From: Gimesia sp.
Lineage (GTDB): Bacteria; Planctomycetota; Planctomycetia; Planctomycetales; Planctomycetaceae
DNA length: 64,000 nt
Reading direction: 5' to 3'
Assembly: GCF_040219335.1 (NCBI RefSeq)
Contig: NZ_JAVJSQ010000010.1
Coordinates: 248,001-312,000 of the forward strand
Part shown: positions 9,639 through 18,701 of the stretch, one piece after another
Numbering within the stretch: the stretch's first letter is position 1
Layout of the letters: each line of letters begins with the position of its first letter
Made by a program: the position numbers and the translations under genes
The notes under the pieces: generated by a model
Told to the model about the DNA's origin: nothing
The model's database searches: none
Seen by the model: the letters and a program-made list of their open reading frames with translations, nothing else

Positions 9639-10346
9639 TCAGGCGGCTTTTTTCAGGGACGTGGATTCGTCTGCCAGTGAGACCTTTTCTGTCTGCACCA
9701 GCTTAGACTTGCGCTCGATATCATCCATTTTTTCCTGCACGAGTTCAGTATAGTATTTCAGTTCCTCTCGGGACAGGTTTTCCGGGATGTGGATGGGGTG
9801 TCCGATCATGTAGTAGACTGTGCTGAATGGTTTAGGGATCAAGATATTGGTCCAGCTGCCCTTTAATTCCCAATAGCGGGAAGCTGTGAATGCGGTGGGG
9901 ACCACAGGTCGTCCGGAATGGGATGCCAGGAAAACAATCCCTGCTTTCATTTTATGATGCGGGCCTCGGGGGCCGTCGGGGGTGATGACGATATGGTTTC
10001 CTTCTGCCTCGATGAGTAACTTCTTGATTGCAGCGGCACCGCCCCTTGAAGTAGATCCTCGAATGACGCCCATACCTGCTGCTTTGAGCATGGCTTTGAT
10101 TGTATCTGCATCCCGATGGTGGCTGATTAAGGCGACCGACTGATGACCACGGGCTCCAAAAAGAGGGGGAATGACGGAATCGTGCCAGACGCTGTACAGG
10201 AAACGTACCGACCCCGTATCAGCAAATGGACAGCGTTCCAGGCTGTCGTCAACAAAATCCAAACGCGTCGTTTTGAAAATCAGACGTAACATAAGGACGA
10301 CCAGATTATTAACGAGACTCAATAGAGCCGGACTCTTGATTTTCAA
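9639..10346 (-). CDS. DUF374 / lysophospholipid acyltransferase family protein
   Basis: A 235-residue acyltransferase-fold protein of the DUF374 group. The TTG at 10346 is chosen because CAGGAG lies 7-8 bases upstream; a further in-frame start at 10427 would add 27 residues without such a site. Family landmarks: SVWHDSVIPPL (the HD pair equivalent to the HX4D acyltransferase motif), GVIRGSTSRGGAAAI, and ITPDGPRGPHHKMKAGIVFLA. DUF374 proteins are thought to transfer an acyl chain to a lipid or lipid A precursor at the inner membrane. A hydrophobic start (LLSLVNNLVVLML) may dip into the membrane. The nearest upstream gene on this strand, 169 bp away, is the degenerate regulator. Confidence 0.85.
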   Translation of the reverse strand: MKIKSPALLSLVNNLVVLMLRLIFKTTRLDFVDDSLERCPFADTGSVRFLYSVWHDSVIPPLFGARGHQSVALISHHRDADTIKAMLKAAGMGVIRGSTSRGGAAAIKKLLIEAEGNHIVITPDGPRGPHHKMKAGIVFLASHSGRPVVPTAFTASRYWELKGSWTNILIPKPFSTVYYMIGHPIHIPENLSREELKYYTELVQEKMDDIERKSKLVQTEKVSLADESTSLKKAA

Positions 10347-10515
10347 TTGATTTCTCCTGCAGGATCTTGACCAGGCGGGTAGTGTCTGAGCGAATTGTAA
10401 TGATGTTCGCATCTGCGCAAATCCCAATTTCTGCAGGAGGCGTGATTTCAGAATTGTTGGTAGCCACTTTGCGCAGATTGCCTGTTTTTAGGCCGATTTC
10501 GCGTCGGACAGGAGC

Positions 10516-11895
10516 TCAGGCGTCAGGATCGAGGGGGATTCCCAGTGCTTCGATGCGTCTGTACAGTTTTGCCCTGGTCAAACCGAGCAGGCGGGCTGCT
10601 TCAGTCCGATTATGTTTAGTCTGTTCGAGTGCCTGCTGGATCTGATCTTTCTCCACTTCCTGCAGAGTCTGTTCCAGCGGTTTGATGAGAGGGGGCAGGG
10701 CCGGTCCCAGCGAGCGGGCATCCATCCCCGTCAACAGGCGCAGGGGAAGTGAGTCCCGGGTGATCAGGGTTTCCGGCGTCGATTGAAAGGCAGACTGAAT
10801 TACCTGTGCCAGCTCGTCCAGGTTGGCCGGCCAGAAGTAGTCGTGGAACAGTGAAAGTACTCCCGGTGCAAATCCACTGACCTGTTTCTGCTGGTAGCGA
10901 TTTTCATTTTCCAGAAAATGCTGGGCCAAGAGATCCAGGTCTGCTCTTCGCTCCCGGAGGGCTGGTACTTGAATCTGCAGTGTGCTGATCAGAAAGAAAA
11001 ACTCGGGAAGCAGTTGTTCCTGTTCGAAAAGTTCATTCAGGGGAGAGGAACAGGCTGTCATCAGGCGGACTGTGTGTGCCTGGGATTTCGTCTGAAAGTT
11101 CTCAAGGATGATTTCCTGGATATCGCGCGACAGCTGATCGACTTCATCCAGGAAGAGAACCCCCGGTTCGAGGGGCATGGATTCATCCAGATCCTTTTCG
11201 AAGACTTTCTTAACGGTCTGTTTCAGTTCGCGGGGAGGCAGCTTTTTACAGTTTAAGGGAACAAAGATTTTACGACGTTGCTCACTTTCAAAGTGCAGGG
11301 CGCGGGCCAGATGTTCTTTACCGGTTCCGACTTCTCCCTGGAAATGAACGGGCTCTCTGGTATGAGAAGCGAGTTCGAGTTGTCGCAGCACGCGCTGCAT
11401 GGCGGGATTTCTGGCTATGACAGTGGAAAAACGAAATCGATTTCGGAGCGACAGCCGCAGCGCGGCCAGTTCAGCATGCAGCTGTTGGGAAGCGGTTGCC
11501 GAACGAAGTTTGTGAGGTTCATCGATGGGATCGATCGTGCCCAGAACCAGGCGGGTTCGGTTCTGATCATCCAGCAGCGGAGTGTAGCGAATCACGCAGG
11601 GAATGGTTTTACCACTGCGGCTCAGCAGGTAGCGGGGAACTTCACTCCGCGTCCCTTCAAACACTTCGGGAGGGGGGCAGAGCAGATTACAGACGGACTC
11701 ACACTCTTCTGAATCTGTATCGACTGCATAATCACAGGTCTGTCCCAGTATTTCTTCTGCGGGCCACTCTACAATGCGCTCACAGCCCTGATTGAAGAAC
11801 AGGATAACCCGAGCCGCGTCGATTAGAAACAGAGGAGTCTGGAGCGCGTTCAGGCGAGTCTCCAGACGTGTGCGGCGTCCCGAACTGCGGTTCAT
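10516..11895 (-). CDS. PAS/AAA+/Fis-type regulator, degenerate sigma-54 activator lacking GAFTGA
   Basis: A 459-residue regulator with the architecture of a bacterial enhancer-binding protein. Residues about 12-130 form a PAS sensor (LFLIDAARVILFFNQGCERI ... SRSGKTIPCVIRYTPLL). The AAA+ module keeps Walker A (GEVGTGKEHLARAL, 187-200) and Walker B (GVLFLDEVDQL, 245-255) and the PALRERRADLDLL segment. However the stretch between NCKKLPPREL and Walker B is shortened and has no GAFTGA loop, which contacts sigma-54, and the usual FREDLYYRL arginine-finger segment reads LLPEFFFLIS. The C-terminus is a Fis-type helix-turn-helix (NRTEAARLLGLTRAKLYRR). It probably binds DNA but should not open sigma-54 promoters in the classic way. 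A good AGGAGG precedes the start. It follows the sugar kinase by 45 bp. Confidence 0.85.
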   Translation of the reverse strand: MNRSSGRRTRLETRLNALQTPLFLIDAARVILFFNQGCERIVEWPAEEILGQTCDYAVDTDSEECESVCNLLCPPPEVFEGTRSEVPRYLLSRSGKTIPCVIRYTPLLDDQNRTRLVLGTIDPIDEPHKLRSATASQQLHAELAALRLSLRNRFRFSTVIARNPAMQRVLRQLELASHTREPVHFQGEVGTGKEHLARALHFESEQRRKIFVPLNCKKLPPRELKQTVKKVFEKDLDESMPLEPGVLFLDEVDQLSRDIQEIILENFQTKSQAHTVRLMTACSSPLNELFEQEQLLPEFFFLISTLQIQVPALRERRADLDLLAQHFLENENRYQQKQVSGFAPGVLSLFHDYFWPANLDELAQVIQSAFQSTPETLITRDSLPLRLLTGMDARSLGPALPPLIKPLEQTLQEVEKDQIQQALEQTKHNRTEAARLLGLTRAKLYRRIEALGIPLDPDA

Positions 11896-11940
11896 GCTGT
11901 CCGCCTCCTCTGTAACCTTCGAGTTTATAAATCAGGGGCC

Positions 11941-13032
11941 TTAACGCTGTACGCGTCCCGATCCACCGCCGCGCATTAACGCTTCAATTTCTGATCGTGT
12001 CGAATAGTTAAAATCACCTTGAATGCTGTGTTTCAGGCAACTCGCGGCGACTGCGTAGCGAATGGCGGTTTCCGGTGCAGACAGTTCCGGTGTGTTCAAC
12101 GCAAAGATCAGAGCACCCGCGAATGAGTCGCCGGCTCCAACGCGATCAACAATATTTCGGATCTCATAGCTGGAATAATTTCCCTCTGTGTCACAGGGAG
12201 CAAACTCAGCCCGTTGTTGACTTTGATCGTAGAGCATGGCCCCCCAGTTATTGTGGCTGGCAGAAATGCTTTCCCGCAGAGTAATCGCAACCTGTTTGAC
12301 ATTGGGGTATTGAGTAGTGATCTCTTTCGCGACGGCGATATAGCCTTCGATGTTGAGTGTCCCAGATTCCACATCCGTTTCGGGAGCCCTGATCCCCAGT
12401 GAGAGATCCGCGTCTTCTTCATTCGCGATGATCACATCGATCAAGGGAGCCAGCGACTGCATTGTGGTCTTGGCCAGTTCAGCCGGGGCCGTACCTGGTT
12501 TCCAGTTCCAGAGCTTTTTGCGAAAGTTCAGATCACAGGAGACGGTAATGTTTCGTTTGCGGGCTTCCTGTAACGCCTTTTCGGTGAGCCGGGCCGCTGA
12601 TTCACTGATGGCGGGTGTAATTCCAGTGATATGAAACCAGGTTGCTCCTTCAAAGACCCGGTCCCAGTCAAATGTTTCTTCTGTAGCCTGGGCAATGGAG
12701 CTGAATTCACGATCATAGGTGACAGTGCCTCCACGCTGGTTGGCTCCCGTTTCCACAAAGTAGATCCCGAACCGCCCTTGAGACGTCCGGTGGATCAGGC
12801 TGGAATCGACGCCCAGTTTCTGCATCTCCTGTACGAGGGCATCCGTAATTGGATTGTCCGGGGAGGCGGTGGCAAAAGCAGATGTACCTCCCTGGAAAGC
12901 GACGGAGATGGCGACATTCAGTTCACCGCCACCAAAGGTCGATTCTAAAAGGCCAGGGATGGACTGCCTGACCCGCAAATGATTTTGAGGCGCCAACCTC
13001 AACATGACCTCACCTAAAGTAACGACTCGCAC
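11941..13032 (-). CDS. PfkB-family sugar kinase, KdgK-like (2-keto-3-deoxygluconate kinase)
   Basis: A 363-residue ribokinase-fold kinase. The GTG at 13032 is chosen because it begins the first beta-strand (VRVVTLGEVMLRLAP) and follows an AAAGGTG ribosome site; a longer frame to 13125 adds 31 residues unlike the family. The opening GEVMLRL, the substrate-contact segment FGGGELNVAIS and the C-terminal catalytic motif DRVGAGDSFAGAL (catalytic Asp in GAGD) match 2-dehydro-3-deoxygluconokinases more closely than fructokinases. Such enzymes phosphorylate KDG in uronic-acid or alginate/pectin breakdown. Length is normal. It heads a minus-strand series whose next gene, 45 bp on, is the PAS/AAA+ regulator, so the two may be co-expressed. 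The exact sugar is inferred. Confidence 0.8.
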   Translation of the reverse strand: MRVVTLGEVMLRLAPQNHLRVRQSIPGLLESTFGGGELNVAISVAFQGGTSAFATASPDNPITDALVQEMQKLGVDSSLIHRTSQGRFGIYFVETGANQRGGTVTYDREFSSIAQATEETFDWDRVFEGATWFHITGITPAISESAARLTEKALQEARKRNITVSCDLNFRKKLWNWKPGTAPAELAKTTMQSLAPLIDVIIANEEDADLSLGIRAPETDVESGTLNIEGYIAVAKEITTQYPNVKQVAITLRESISASHNNWGAMLYDQSQQRAEFAPCDTEGNYSSYEIRNIVDRVGAGDSFAGALIFALNTPELSAPETAIRYAVAASCLKHSIQGDFNYSTRSEIEALMRGGGSGRVQR

Positions 13033-13599
13033 GGCACACCTTTGAGTTGATTTATAAAATTCTGACGGGGGAAAATATACGTCGTTCAGCTTACCCTGCC
13101 TGATCAAATCATTCCAGCTTGGCAAAAGAAACGAAGTGTGTCTGCTGCAAATCGATTATCGGGAGCATCTGAGGCGAATCCCTGAAATGACGTCAGTGGG
13201 CGAAAGATGATTCTTGATTTATTCTTGAAAATATGCCATGGTGTGCCAAACAGTTGTCACACCCCTGTTTTAGAATCATTTCATCAATCAAACTTGATCA
13301 ATACACAGAATACAGGTGGCGGCAGTTTCGTCTAGCCCGTTCAGGGACAGAGATGGAGATGGACGGGGTTGCCTGCATGGAACTGCCGCCCCGCTGTTTT
13401 TGTGCAAGTTTTCCCCTCTTTGAAGCGTCAAACATCTGGACAAAAATCCCATTGTATCCGCGACTCCTGATTCATAAGGAGGCTTTCGCCTGATCTGGGC
13501 AATTATTTGATCTCAGCTGCATCGTTCGTTTTGACATGCTCACCGGGCAAAAATAGATTGCTCCTTTAAATCAGATGTTGAACCCTGGAAAGCGAGCAA
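13033..13599. other. Intergenic region with a long hairpin, no convincing gene
   Basis: 567 bp between divergent genes (sugar kinase, minus; zinc-ribbon protein, plus). It should hold both promoters. The main visible structure is the hairpin listed separately at 13318-13401. A short open frame at 13233-13493 overlaps that hairpin and has no family resemblance or ribosome site, so it is not called. Confidence 0.6.
13318..13401 (+). ncRNA. Candidate structured RNA or terminator-like element
   Basis: A two-stage stem can be read directly: GGCGGCAGTT (13318-13327) pairs perfectly with AACTGCCGCC (13381-13390), and inside it CCCGTTC (13336-13342) pairs with GGACGGG (13361-13367, one G-U), leaving an 18-nt purine-rich apical loop. 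A run of five T (13397-13401) follows a few bases later, as in a Rho-independent terminator. No gene ends just upstream on the plus strand (the sugar kinase here is transcribed away), so either a short RNA ends here or it is a leader structure. No known RNA family is recognised. Confidence 0.4.
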
Positions 13600-13785
13600 A
13601 TGGAGCCAAAGGAAACGGAAGTCGTCTGCCCGGACTGCGACCAGAAAATTGAATTCAAATATGGAATGAACGAAGCGGGAAGACTGACATCAATGGAATT
13701 TCAGTCCCGGCGTCTGGGTTGTTCTGTCGAGTGTCCTCACTGTGGACATGTCTTTGTCTACAAAGTTGACTCTGACGACAATTAA
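13600..13785 (+). CDS. Small zinc-ribbon protein
   Basis: A 61-residue protein with two CxxC knuckles, CPDC near residue 10 and CPHC near residue 45, the usual tetracysteine arrangement for one structural zinc. A GGAAAGCGAG sequence lies before the ATG. Similar tiny zinc ribbons bind nucleic acid or protein partners; nothing more specific can be said. It is cytoplasmic with no signal peptide, and converges with the NuoN-like gene 20 bp away. Confidence 0.65.
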   Translation: MEPKETEVVCPDCDQKIEFKYGMNEAGRLTSMEFQSRRLGCSVECPHCGHVFVYKVDSDDN

Positions 13786-13805
13786 ACAGACATCTTAATC
13801 GTCTG

Positions 13806-14978
13806 TCATCCTCCCTGAATATTCAGCATCACCATCACGCTGAAGATCAACGACCCAATCAGACAACAATAGCAGGCGATGAGCATGCCACGATGTGACC
13901 GCTGTCTGTGTCTCGTTAGCGGCTGCGCCAGACAGACCTGGATCAGTAACCTGATACAGACAAAAGCAGTCAACGCGGAAGAGATGGCAACAACGACCGC
14001 CAGTCCCAGGTAGCCGGCATGCAGAGTGGCCATCGTGCCTGTCATCGAGGGCTGATGGATTTCGAGCAGCAAGATCAAGGTCTGCCACTTCAGTCGGAAC
14101 ACCGCCAGCGCAGGAAATCCGGCCAGGGTTAACAGCAGCAGTACCGCAGCGATGCCTGCCAGACGTTGATCGGCAAACAGCCCCCTCAATTGTTCTGGGG
14201 TGCGAATTTTCGTGCCCTGCTGTGCCAGGGCATCAATCAGAAATGCCAGACCTGCCAGAGTGAGGTAGGAGAACAAGAGTTCCGGTGCATATTCCTGGAT
14301 GGCCTGCAGAATTGTACCGGACTCTGGATTCTCAGAGGCATGTCTCCACCTCCAGCAGGCAGCAGACAGCAGGGCCAGGAAGATGCCTGTGGTCTGGATG
14401 AGAAGCAGGTCGAACAGACCGCGCAATTGTTTTTCGACGAGCAGGAGCCCGGATGAGACGGTCAGTGTGATCAGTGCGCAATAATAAAAAATCTGTTCCA
14501 GCAAGGCAGACTCTACAACGCCGATTTGTGAACCGATCAAGGTCAGAAAGCTGAGGCCCGCGGTGAGGGGGATCAGTAAGGTTGTGGTGGAAATCCAGCA
14601 GGGAATTTCGGCTCTGAGTTCCTGTTGTCGAAAGTGAATCGGAATGGCTCCCATGCGGAAGACGCAGCCGAGTAGCGTCAACAGGATTCCCAGTGTTGGC
14701 AGTGAGTGATTACCTGACGCGCCTGGTCTGGGAGAGATTCTATTCAGGTAGGTGTGGATTTCTGTGAGTGACGTGGAGTCAACCACTGCGATCAGCAGAA
14801 GGGTGCCCGAGAGCAGAATCAGCGTCAACGGCAAAGATGTTTTCAGTATCAACCGGGCAACCAGAGGGCGATTGAGCTGAGGTATTTGCGCGAGTGTCAA
14901 ACCGCTGTTGCACAGCAGAATGAGCTCAAACCCAAGTGCTAAAAAAAGGAGATCATTGAGCATGGGAACTGAGGTCAA
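13806..14978 (-). CDS. Orphan NuoN-like (proton-pumping antiporter family) membrane protein
   Basis: A 390-residue, highly hydrophobic protein with about ten membrane segments. Several stretches match the complex I subunit N / Mrp antiporter fold: LGCVFRMGAIPIHF corresponds to the conserved membrane Lys/Arg-Pro-His segment, LTVSSGLLLVEKQLRGLFD to the helix before the central channel, YLTLAGLAFLIDAL and LRGLFADQRLAGI to the discontinuous-helix region, and LLTLAGFPALAVFRLKWQ to the SLAGxPPLxGFxxK motif. No other complex I genes are nearby. Its start overlaps the stop of the preceding oxidoreductase gene by 4 bp (14975-14978), so the two are translationally coupled. It is shorter than typical NuoN (about 480). 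A role in proton movement linked to the reductase is inference. Confidence 0.6.
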   Translation of the reverse strand: MTSVPMLNDLLFLALGFELILLCNSGLTLAQIPQLNRPLVARLILKTSLPLTLILLSGTLLLIAVVDSTSLTEIHTYLNRISPRPGASGNHSLPTLGILLTLLGCVFRMGAIPIHFRQQELRAEIPCWISTTTLLIPLTAGLSFLTLIGSQIGVVESALLEQIFYYCALITLTVSSGLLLVEKQLRGLFDLLLIQTTGIFLALLSAACWRWRHASENPESGTILQAIQEYAPELLFSYLTLAGLAFLIDALAQQGTKIRTPEQLRGLFADQRLAGIAAVLLLLTLAGFPALAVFRLKWQTLILLLEIHQPSMTGTMATLHAGYLGLAVVVAISSALTAFVCIRLLIQVCLAQPLTRHRQRSHRGMLIACYCCLIGSLIFSVMVMLNIQGG

Positions 14979-16006
14979 TCATGTGGTGTGCTCCCATCGG
15001 CTGCATGCATTTTGAGCAGAATTTTTCCAGAAATCCCCTGACGCTCGGCTTCCCCGACGGCATCTACGATTTGATCCAGAGGATAGCGGGCACTGATTTC
15101 AGTGGACAAGACCCCCTGTCGGATCAATCCGGTCAATTTTGAGACGAGCCTGATCTTGGCGGGGAGTGAAAGACGCTCCATGTGTCGTGCGAGCCAGAAT
15201 CCTTCGATACTGGCGCCCGTACGAATCAGGTCACGTGAGAAGAAGTTCAACGGTGCATCCTCCAGTGAGCCGAAGACAATCAGTCGGGAACGTTCACCCA
15301 GAACTTTGACCAGGGCCGAAGCGGTTTTGCCTCCCACCGGATCAATGGCAAAACGGAGCGTCTGTTTTCCGGTCAGTTTTCTGATCTGGTCTATCAGAAT
15401 CCGCTCATCATCGTGTGCCGCATTGAATACAACGACATGCTGTGCTCCCAGTGCTTTTAACTCCGCAGCCTGTTCCTGACGACGAACCACGTTGAGCGTT
15501 TTGAATCCTTCGAGCTGACCAAGTCGAATGATCATTTTGCCGACGGCGGATGCGGCTGCCGTCTGGATCAGCCACTCTCCTGCAGGAATCTTGAGTACCT
15601 GTTTGACCAGGACATAGGCGGTCGCCGGATTGACAAAAAAAGTTGCCGCCTGGTCTATGGTCAGTTTCCCAGAGACAGGAATCACAAACTGGCTGGAAAC
15701 GGCAACTTTGTCCGCCCAGTTTCCTGTCTGGCGATTCAGGACAATGACCCGCTTGCCTTTGAGGATTCTTCCCCGTAAGCCTCCACCGCTGGCCTCTACG
15801 ATGCCGACTCCTTCAAAGCCCGGCACAGCGGGCAGGGCAGGGCGCGTGGAATAGCCACCTCTGACGTTAAGCAGGTCAGAAGGATTGATGGGACTGGCCA
15901 GCATACGAACCAGCACTTCTCCCGCTCCGGCAACCGGTTCTTCCGACTCACAGACTTTGAGGACGTCAGCCGGTTCTCCAAATTGCTCAAAGCGAATCAC
16001 GCGCAT
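14975..16006 (-). CDS. MDR-family NAD(P)H-dependent reductase (quinone / enoyl reductase-like)
   Basis: A 343-residue medium-chain reductase without catalytic zinc ligands. It opens MRVIRFEQFGEPADVL, a start typical of quinone oxidoreductase and mitochondrial trans-2-enoyl-CoA reductase (MECR) types, and carries ASPINPSDLLNVRGGY, PALPAVPGFEGVGIV and a Rossmann region around TAAASAVGKMIIRLGQ followed by LGAQHVVVF. The ATG at 16006 is used; a GTG at 16021 would add five residues with no better ribosome site. Its last codons overlap the NuoN-like gene start by 4 bp, which suggests a joint function. Quinone versus enoyl substrate cannot be decided. Confidence 0.8.
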   Translation of the reverse strand: MRVIRFEQFGEPADVLKVCESEEPVAGAGEVLVRMLASPINPSDLLNVRGGYSTRPALPAVPGFEGVGIVEASGGGLRGRILKGKRVIVLNRQTGNWADKVAVSSQFVIPVSGKLTIDQAATFFVNPATAYVLVKQVLKIPAGEWLIQTAAASAVGKMIIRLGQLEGFKTLNVVRRQEQAAELKALGAQHVVVFNAAHDDERILIDQIRKLTGKQTLRFAIDPVGGKTASALVKVLGERSRLIVFGSLEDAPLNFFSRDLIRTGASIEGFWLARHMERLSLPAKIRLVSKLTGLIRQGVLSTEISARYPLDQIVDAVGEAERQGISGKILLKMHAADGSTPHD

Positions 16007-16109
16007 GGACTGTTCTTTCACTATCAGAAAATATTACTGCAGAGAAAGTTTAACAGGTCAAACTCAATCCGATCAAGCAGTGTCGCAGTGCACGATCGGA
16101 AATCGGTTC

Positions 16110-16151
16110 GAACAAAAACAATCCTTGTCACGGACAGTGTGACAAGGATTG
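16110..16151 (-). terminator. Rho-independent terminator for the minus-strand secreted-protein gene
   Basis: CAATCCTTGTCAC (16119-16131) and GTGACAAGGATTG (16139-16151) form a perfect 13-bp stem with a 7-nt loop. Read on the minus strand the stem is followed by TTTTTGTT. It lies about 50 bp beyond the stop of the gene at 16203-16874. Confidence 0.85.
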
Positions 16152-16202
16152 CTGCGGATCTTCAAAATTGGATCAACCTGAAAGACAGCTGATGCAGAAT
16201 GA

Positions 16203-16874
16203 TTAGTTCTGACGGGTCGCGTTGAATTTAGAAACGCCTGAAGCCGACTGAGTAGGCTGTGCGGCGGGTTTCTGTGCGGTCCCCTGTGGTTCTGGCGTGC
16301 TGGAACGTTTCCAGTTATCAGTGGACCAGTGAGGATAGTACTGCACGACGCTGCTGCCCAGGTCGCTCAGAATTTCATGGAATTTCTTGGTGGTCATGTG
16401 CTGGTTGGGGATGACCCGCTGCAGAACAAACCGACGGTTGCTGGAGATGTAGGCGAAGAATTTGCCGTTGCCCATGCGGTCGTTGTCTGATAACAGACGC
16501 AGCATGGCTGTCCGGGGAACATCGGCAGCACTGCGGGGTAGCGGATCCAGCCAGGCCATGACCCAGACCCATTCGCCATTTTCGCTCAGAACAGCAGACA
16601 TGGAGAGTTCCCATTCTTCTTTGTTCTGATTGGCTTTGAACTGAAAGTCGTAGCGTTTCTTGGTTTTGGTAACTTGCAGACCCATGGCTTTCAGCAGGTT
16701 GCCCAGCTGATCTTCTGAGATCTGTCCGGGGAGCTTTTCTCCGCTGGCTTTCTCAGCAGGTGCACTGGAGGCAGCAGGTTGCTGCGCATGAGCACCAACT
16801 CCCAGAATGGCCATGGCCGATAATACAGCCAGAAAACAGCCCACGACGATCCATCCGCGTAACGTGATTTTCAT
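16203..16874 (-). CDS. Exported protein with possible CesT/YbjN-like fold
   Basis: A 223-residue protein with an N-terminal signal peptide (MKITLRGWIVVGCFLAVL ... GVGAHA) and a mature domain of about 120 residues that looks like the type III chaperone/YbjN alpha-beta fold (ISEDQLGNLLKAMGLQVTK, MSAVLSENGEWVWVMAWL, FFAYISSNRRFVLQR). This fold assignment is a pattern judgement only. The C-terminal tail is Pro/Gln/Ala rich and probably disordered. AAAGGAG precedes the ATG, and a strong terminator follows the gene, so it is a single transcription unit. Function unknown. Confidence 0.7.
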   Translation of the reverse strand: MKITLRGWIVVGCFLAVLSAMAILGVGAHAQQPAASSAPAEKASGEKLPGQISEDQLGNLLKAMGLQVTKTKKRYDFQFKANQNKEEWELSMSAVLSENGEWVWVMAWLDPLPRSAADVPRTAMLRLLSDNDRMGNGKFFAYISSNRRFVLQRVIPNQHMTTKKFHEILSDLGSSVVQYYPHWSTDNWKRSSTPEPQGTAQKPAAQPTQSASGVSKFNATRQN

Positions 16875-16979
16875 TTTGAAGACACTCCTTTGTCACTTCA
16901 TTGCACTTGTGTTTACGCTTGTCTACCTGCGTTCCATCTGCAGGCTGACCGGCGACTGTCTGGCGTTGCCTGAGACAGT

Positions 16980-17002
16980 CAGGGATGAATTCGTCATCCC
17001 TG
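16980..17002. repeat. Short perfect inverted repeat
   Basis: CAGGGATGA (16980-16988) and TCATCCCTG (16994-17002) pair with a 5-nt loop, 44 bp beyond the stop of the Nudix gene. There is no T run, so a terminator role for that gene is only possible. Confidence 0.6.
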
Positions 17003-17045
17003 GGTCGAAAGCATGGCTCTCAGCGGCAGATTCTGCCGAATTGAG

Positions 17046-17657
<612 letters not shown>

Positions 17658-17712
17658 CGCTGATCCTTCTATGCTATGTGAGCAGGTTGACGTTGATTGA
17701 AAATTCGATGCG

Positions 17713-18504
17713 TCAGGAAGCTGAGCGCCCCAGCAGTTCGCAGACTTTGTCGCCAATTTCCGGCGAGCGCATGAGTGTTTCGCCTACCAGAATACCACGC
17801 ACACCGGCCTCCTGCAGTCGCAGGACGTCGTCGCGGTTCCGAATGCCACTCTCACTGATCAGCAGGCAGTCTTCCGGCAGACGGGGGCTGAGTTCAATGG
17901 AATGATCCAGGCTGGTGACGAATGTTTTCAGGTTGCGGTTGTTGATCCCCAACATGGGCGGGTTGAGTTTCAGGACCCGATCAAGGTTGTCGGGCTCATA
18001 GATTTCGACCAGAGCCTGCATACCCAGTTCCAGAGCATAACCATACAGATCCTGCAGCTGCGTATCATCCAGGCACTCGGCGATCAAGAGGACGCAATCC
18101 GCGCCCGCGACGCGCGCTTCCAGGATCTGGTAGCGATCGATGATGAACTCTTTTCGCATGACGGGAATCGCGATGGCAGCACGAACCGCCTTGAGGTAAT
18201 CGAGGTGCCCCTGGAAATAGTTCTCGTCGGTCAAGACACTCAGACAGGCAGCTCCGAACCGTTCATAGGTCTGTGCGATTTCAACCGGATGAAAATCATC
18301 CCGAATGATTCCGGCAGAGGGAGAGGCTTTTTTTACCTCAGCGATCATTCCGACAGGGCCATGGTTTCGCAGAGATGCGACAAAATCACGTATGGGAGGC
18401 GCCGTTGATAACTGATCGACCAGCGCTGCAGCGGGCACGCGAACTTTAGCCTGACTGACTTCGCCCTGTTTGTGTTGAATGATTTCTTCGAGAATGTTAC
18501 TCAC
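17713..18504 (-). CDS. trpC: Indole-3-glycerol phosphate synthase
   Basis: A 263-residue TIM-barrel enzyme converting carboxyphenylamino-deoxyribulose phosphate to indole-3-glycerol phosphate in tryptophan synthesis. Signature pieces in order: [14 protein letters not shown] (catalytic Lys region), [72 protein letters not shown] and [11 protein letters not shown]. Start is GTG at 18504. Length is normal. No other trp gene is adjacent, which is common in bacteria with scattered trp genes. Confidence 0.95.
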   Translation of the reverse strand: MSNILEEIIQHKQGEVSQAKVRVPAAALVDQLSTAPPIRDFVASLRNHGPVGMIAEVKKASPSAGIIRDDFHPVEIAQTYERFGAACLSVLTDENYFQGHLDYLKAVRAAIAIPVMRKEFIIDRYQILEARVAGADCVLLIAECLDDTQLQDLYGYALELGMQALVEIYEPDNLDRVLKLNPPMLGINNRNLKTFVTSLDHSIELSPRLPEDCLLISESGIRNRDDVLRLQEAGVRGILVGETLMRSPEIGDKVCELLGRSAS

Positions 18505-18701
18505 GGATTTAGCTGGCTACCTTCGGTTGCAGGGGCACTGATTGTCGATGATGTCTCCGTAGCATAACTCCCCGGACGCCGAAGTACCACAGAGTCGATG
18601 AAAGCGATCGTGATTCCACTTGTAATTCCGATCGGGGATCACCACGATGGTCTCATAACTCCCCTGATGTCATTGAATTCCAGCGAACCAGGAGCTCCCC
18701 G

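Noticed and set aside
13233-13493. An 86-codon open frame
   Set aside because: It covers the long hairpin, lacks a ribosome site and resembles no protein.
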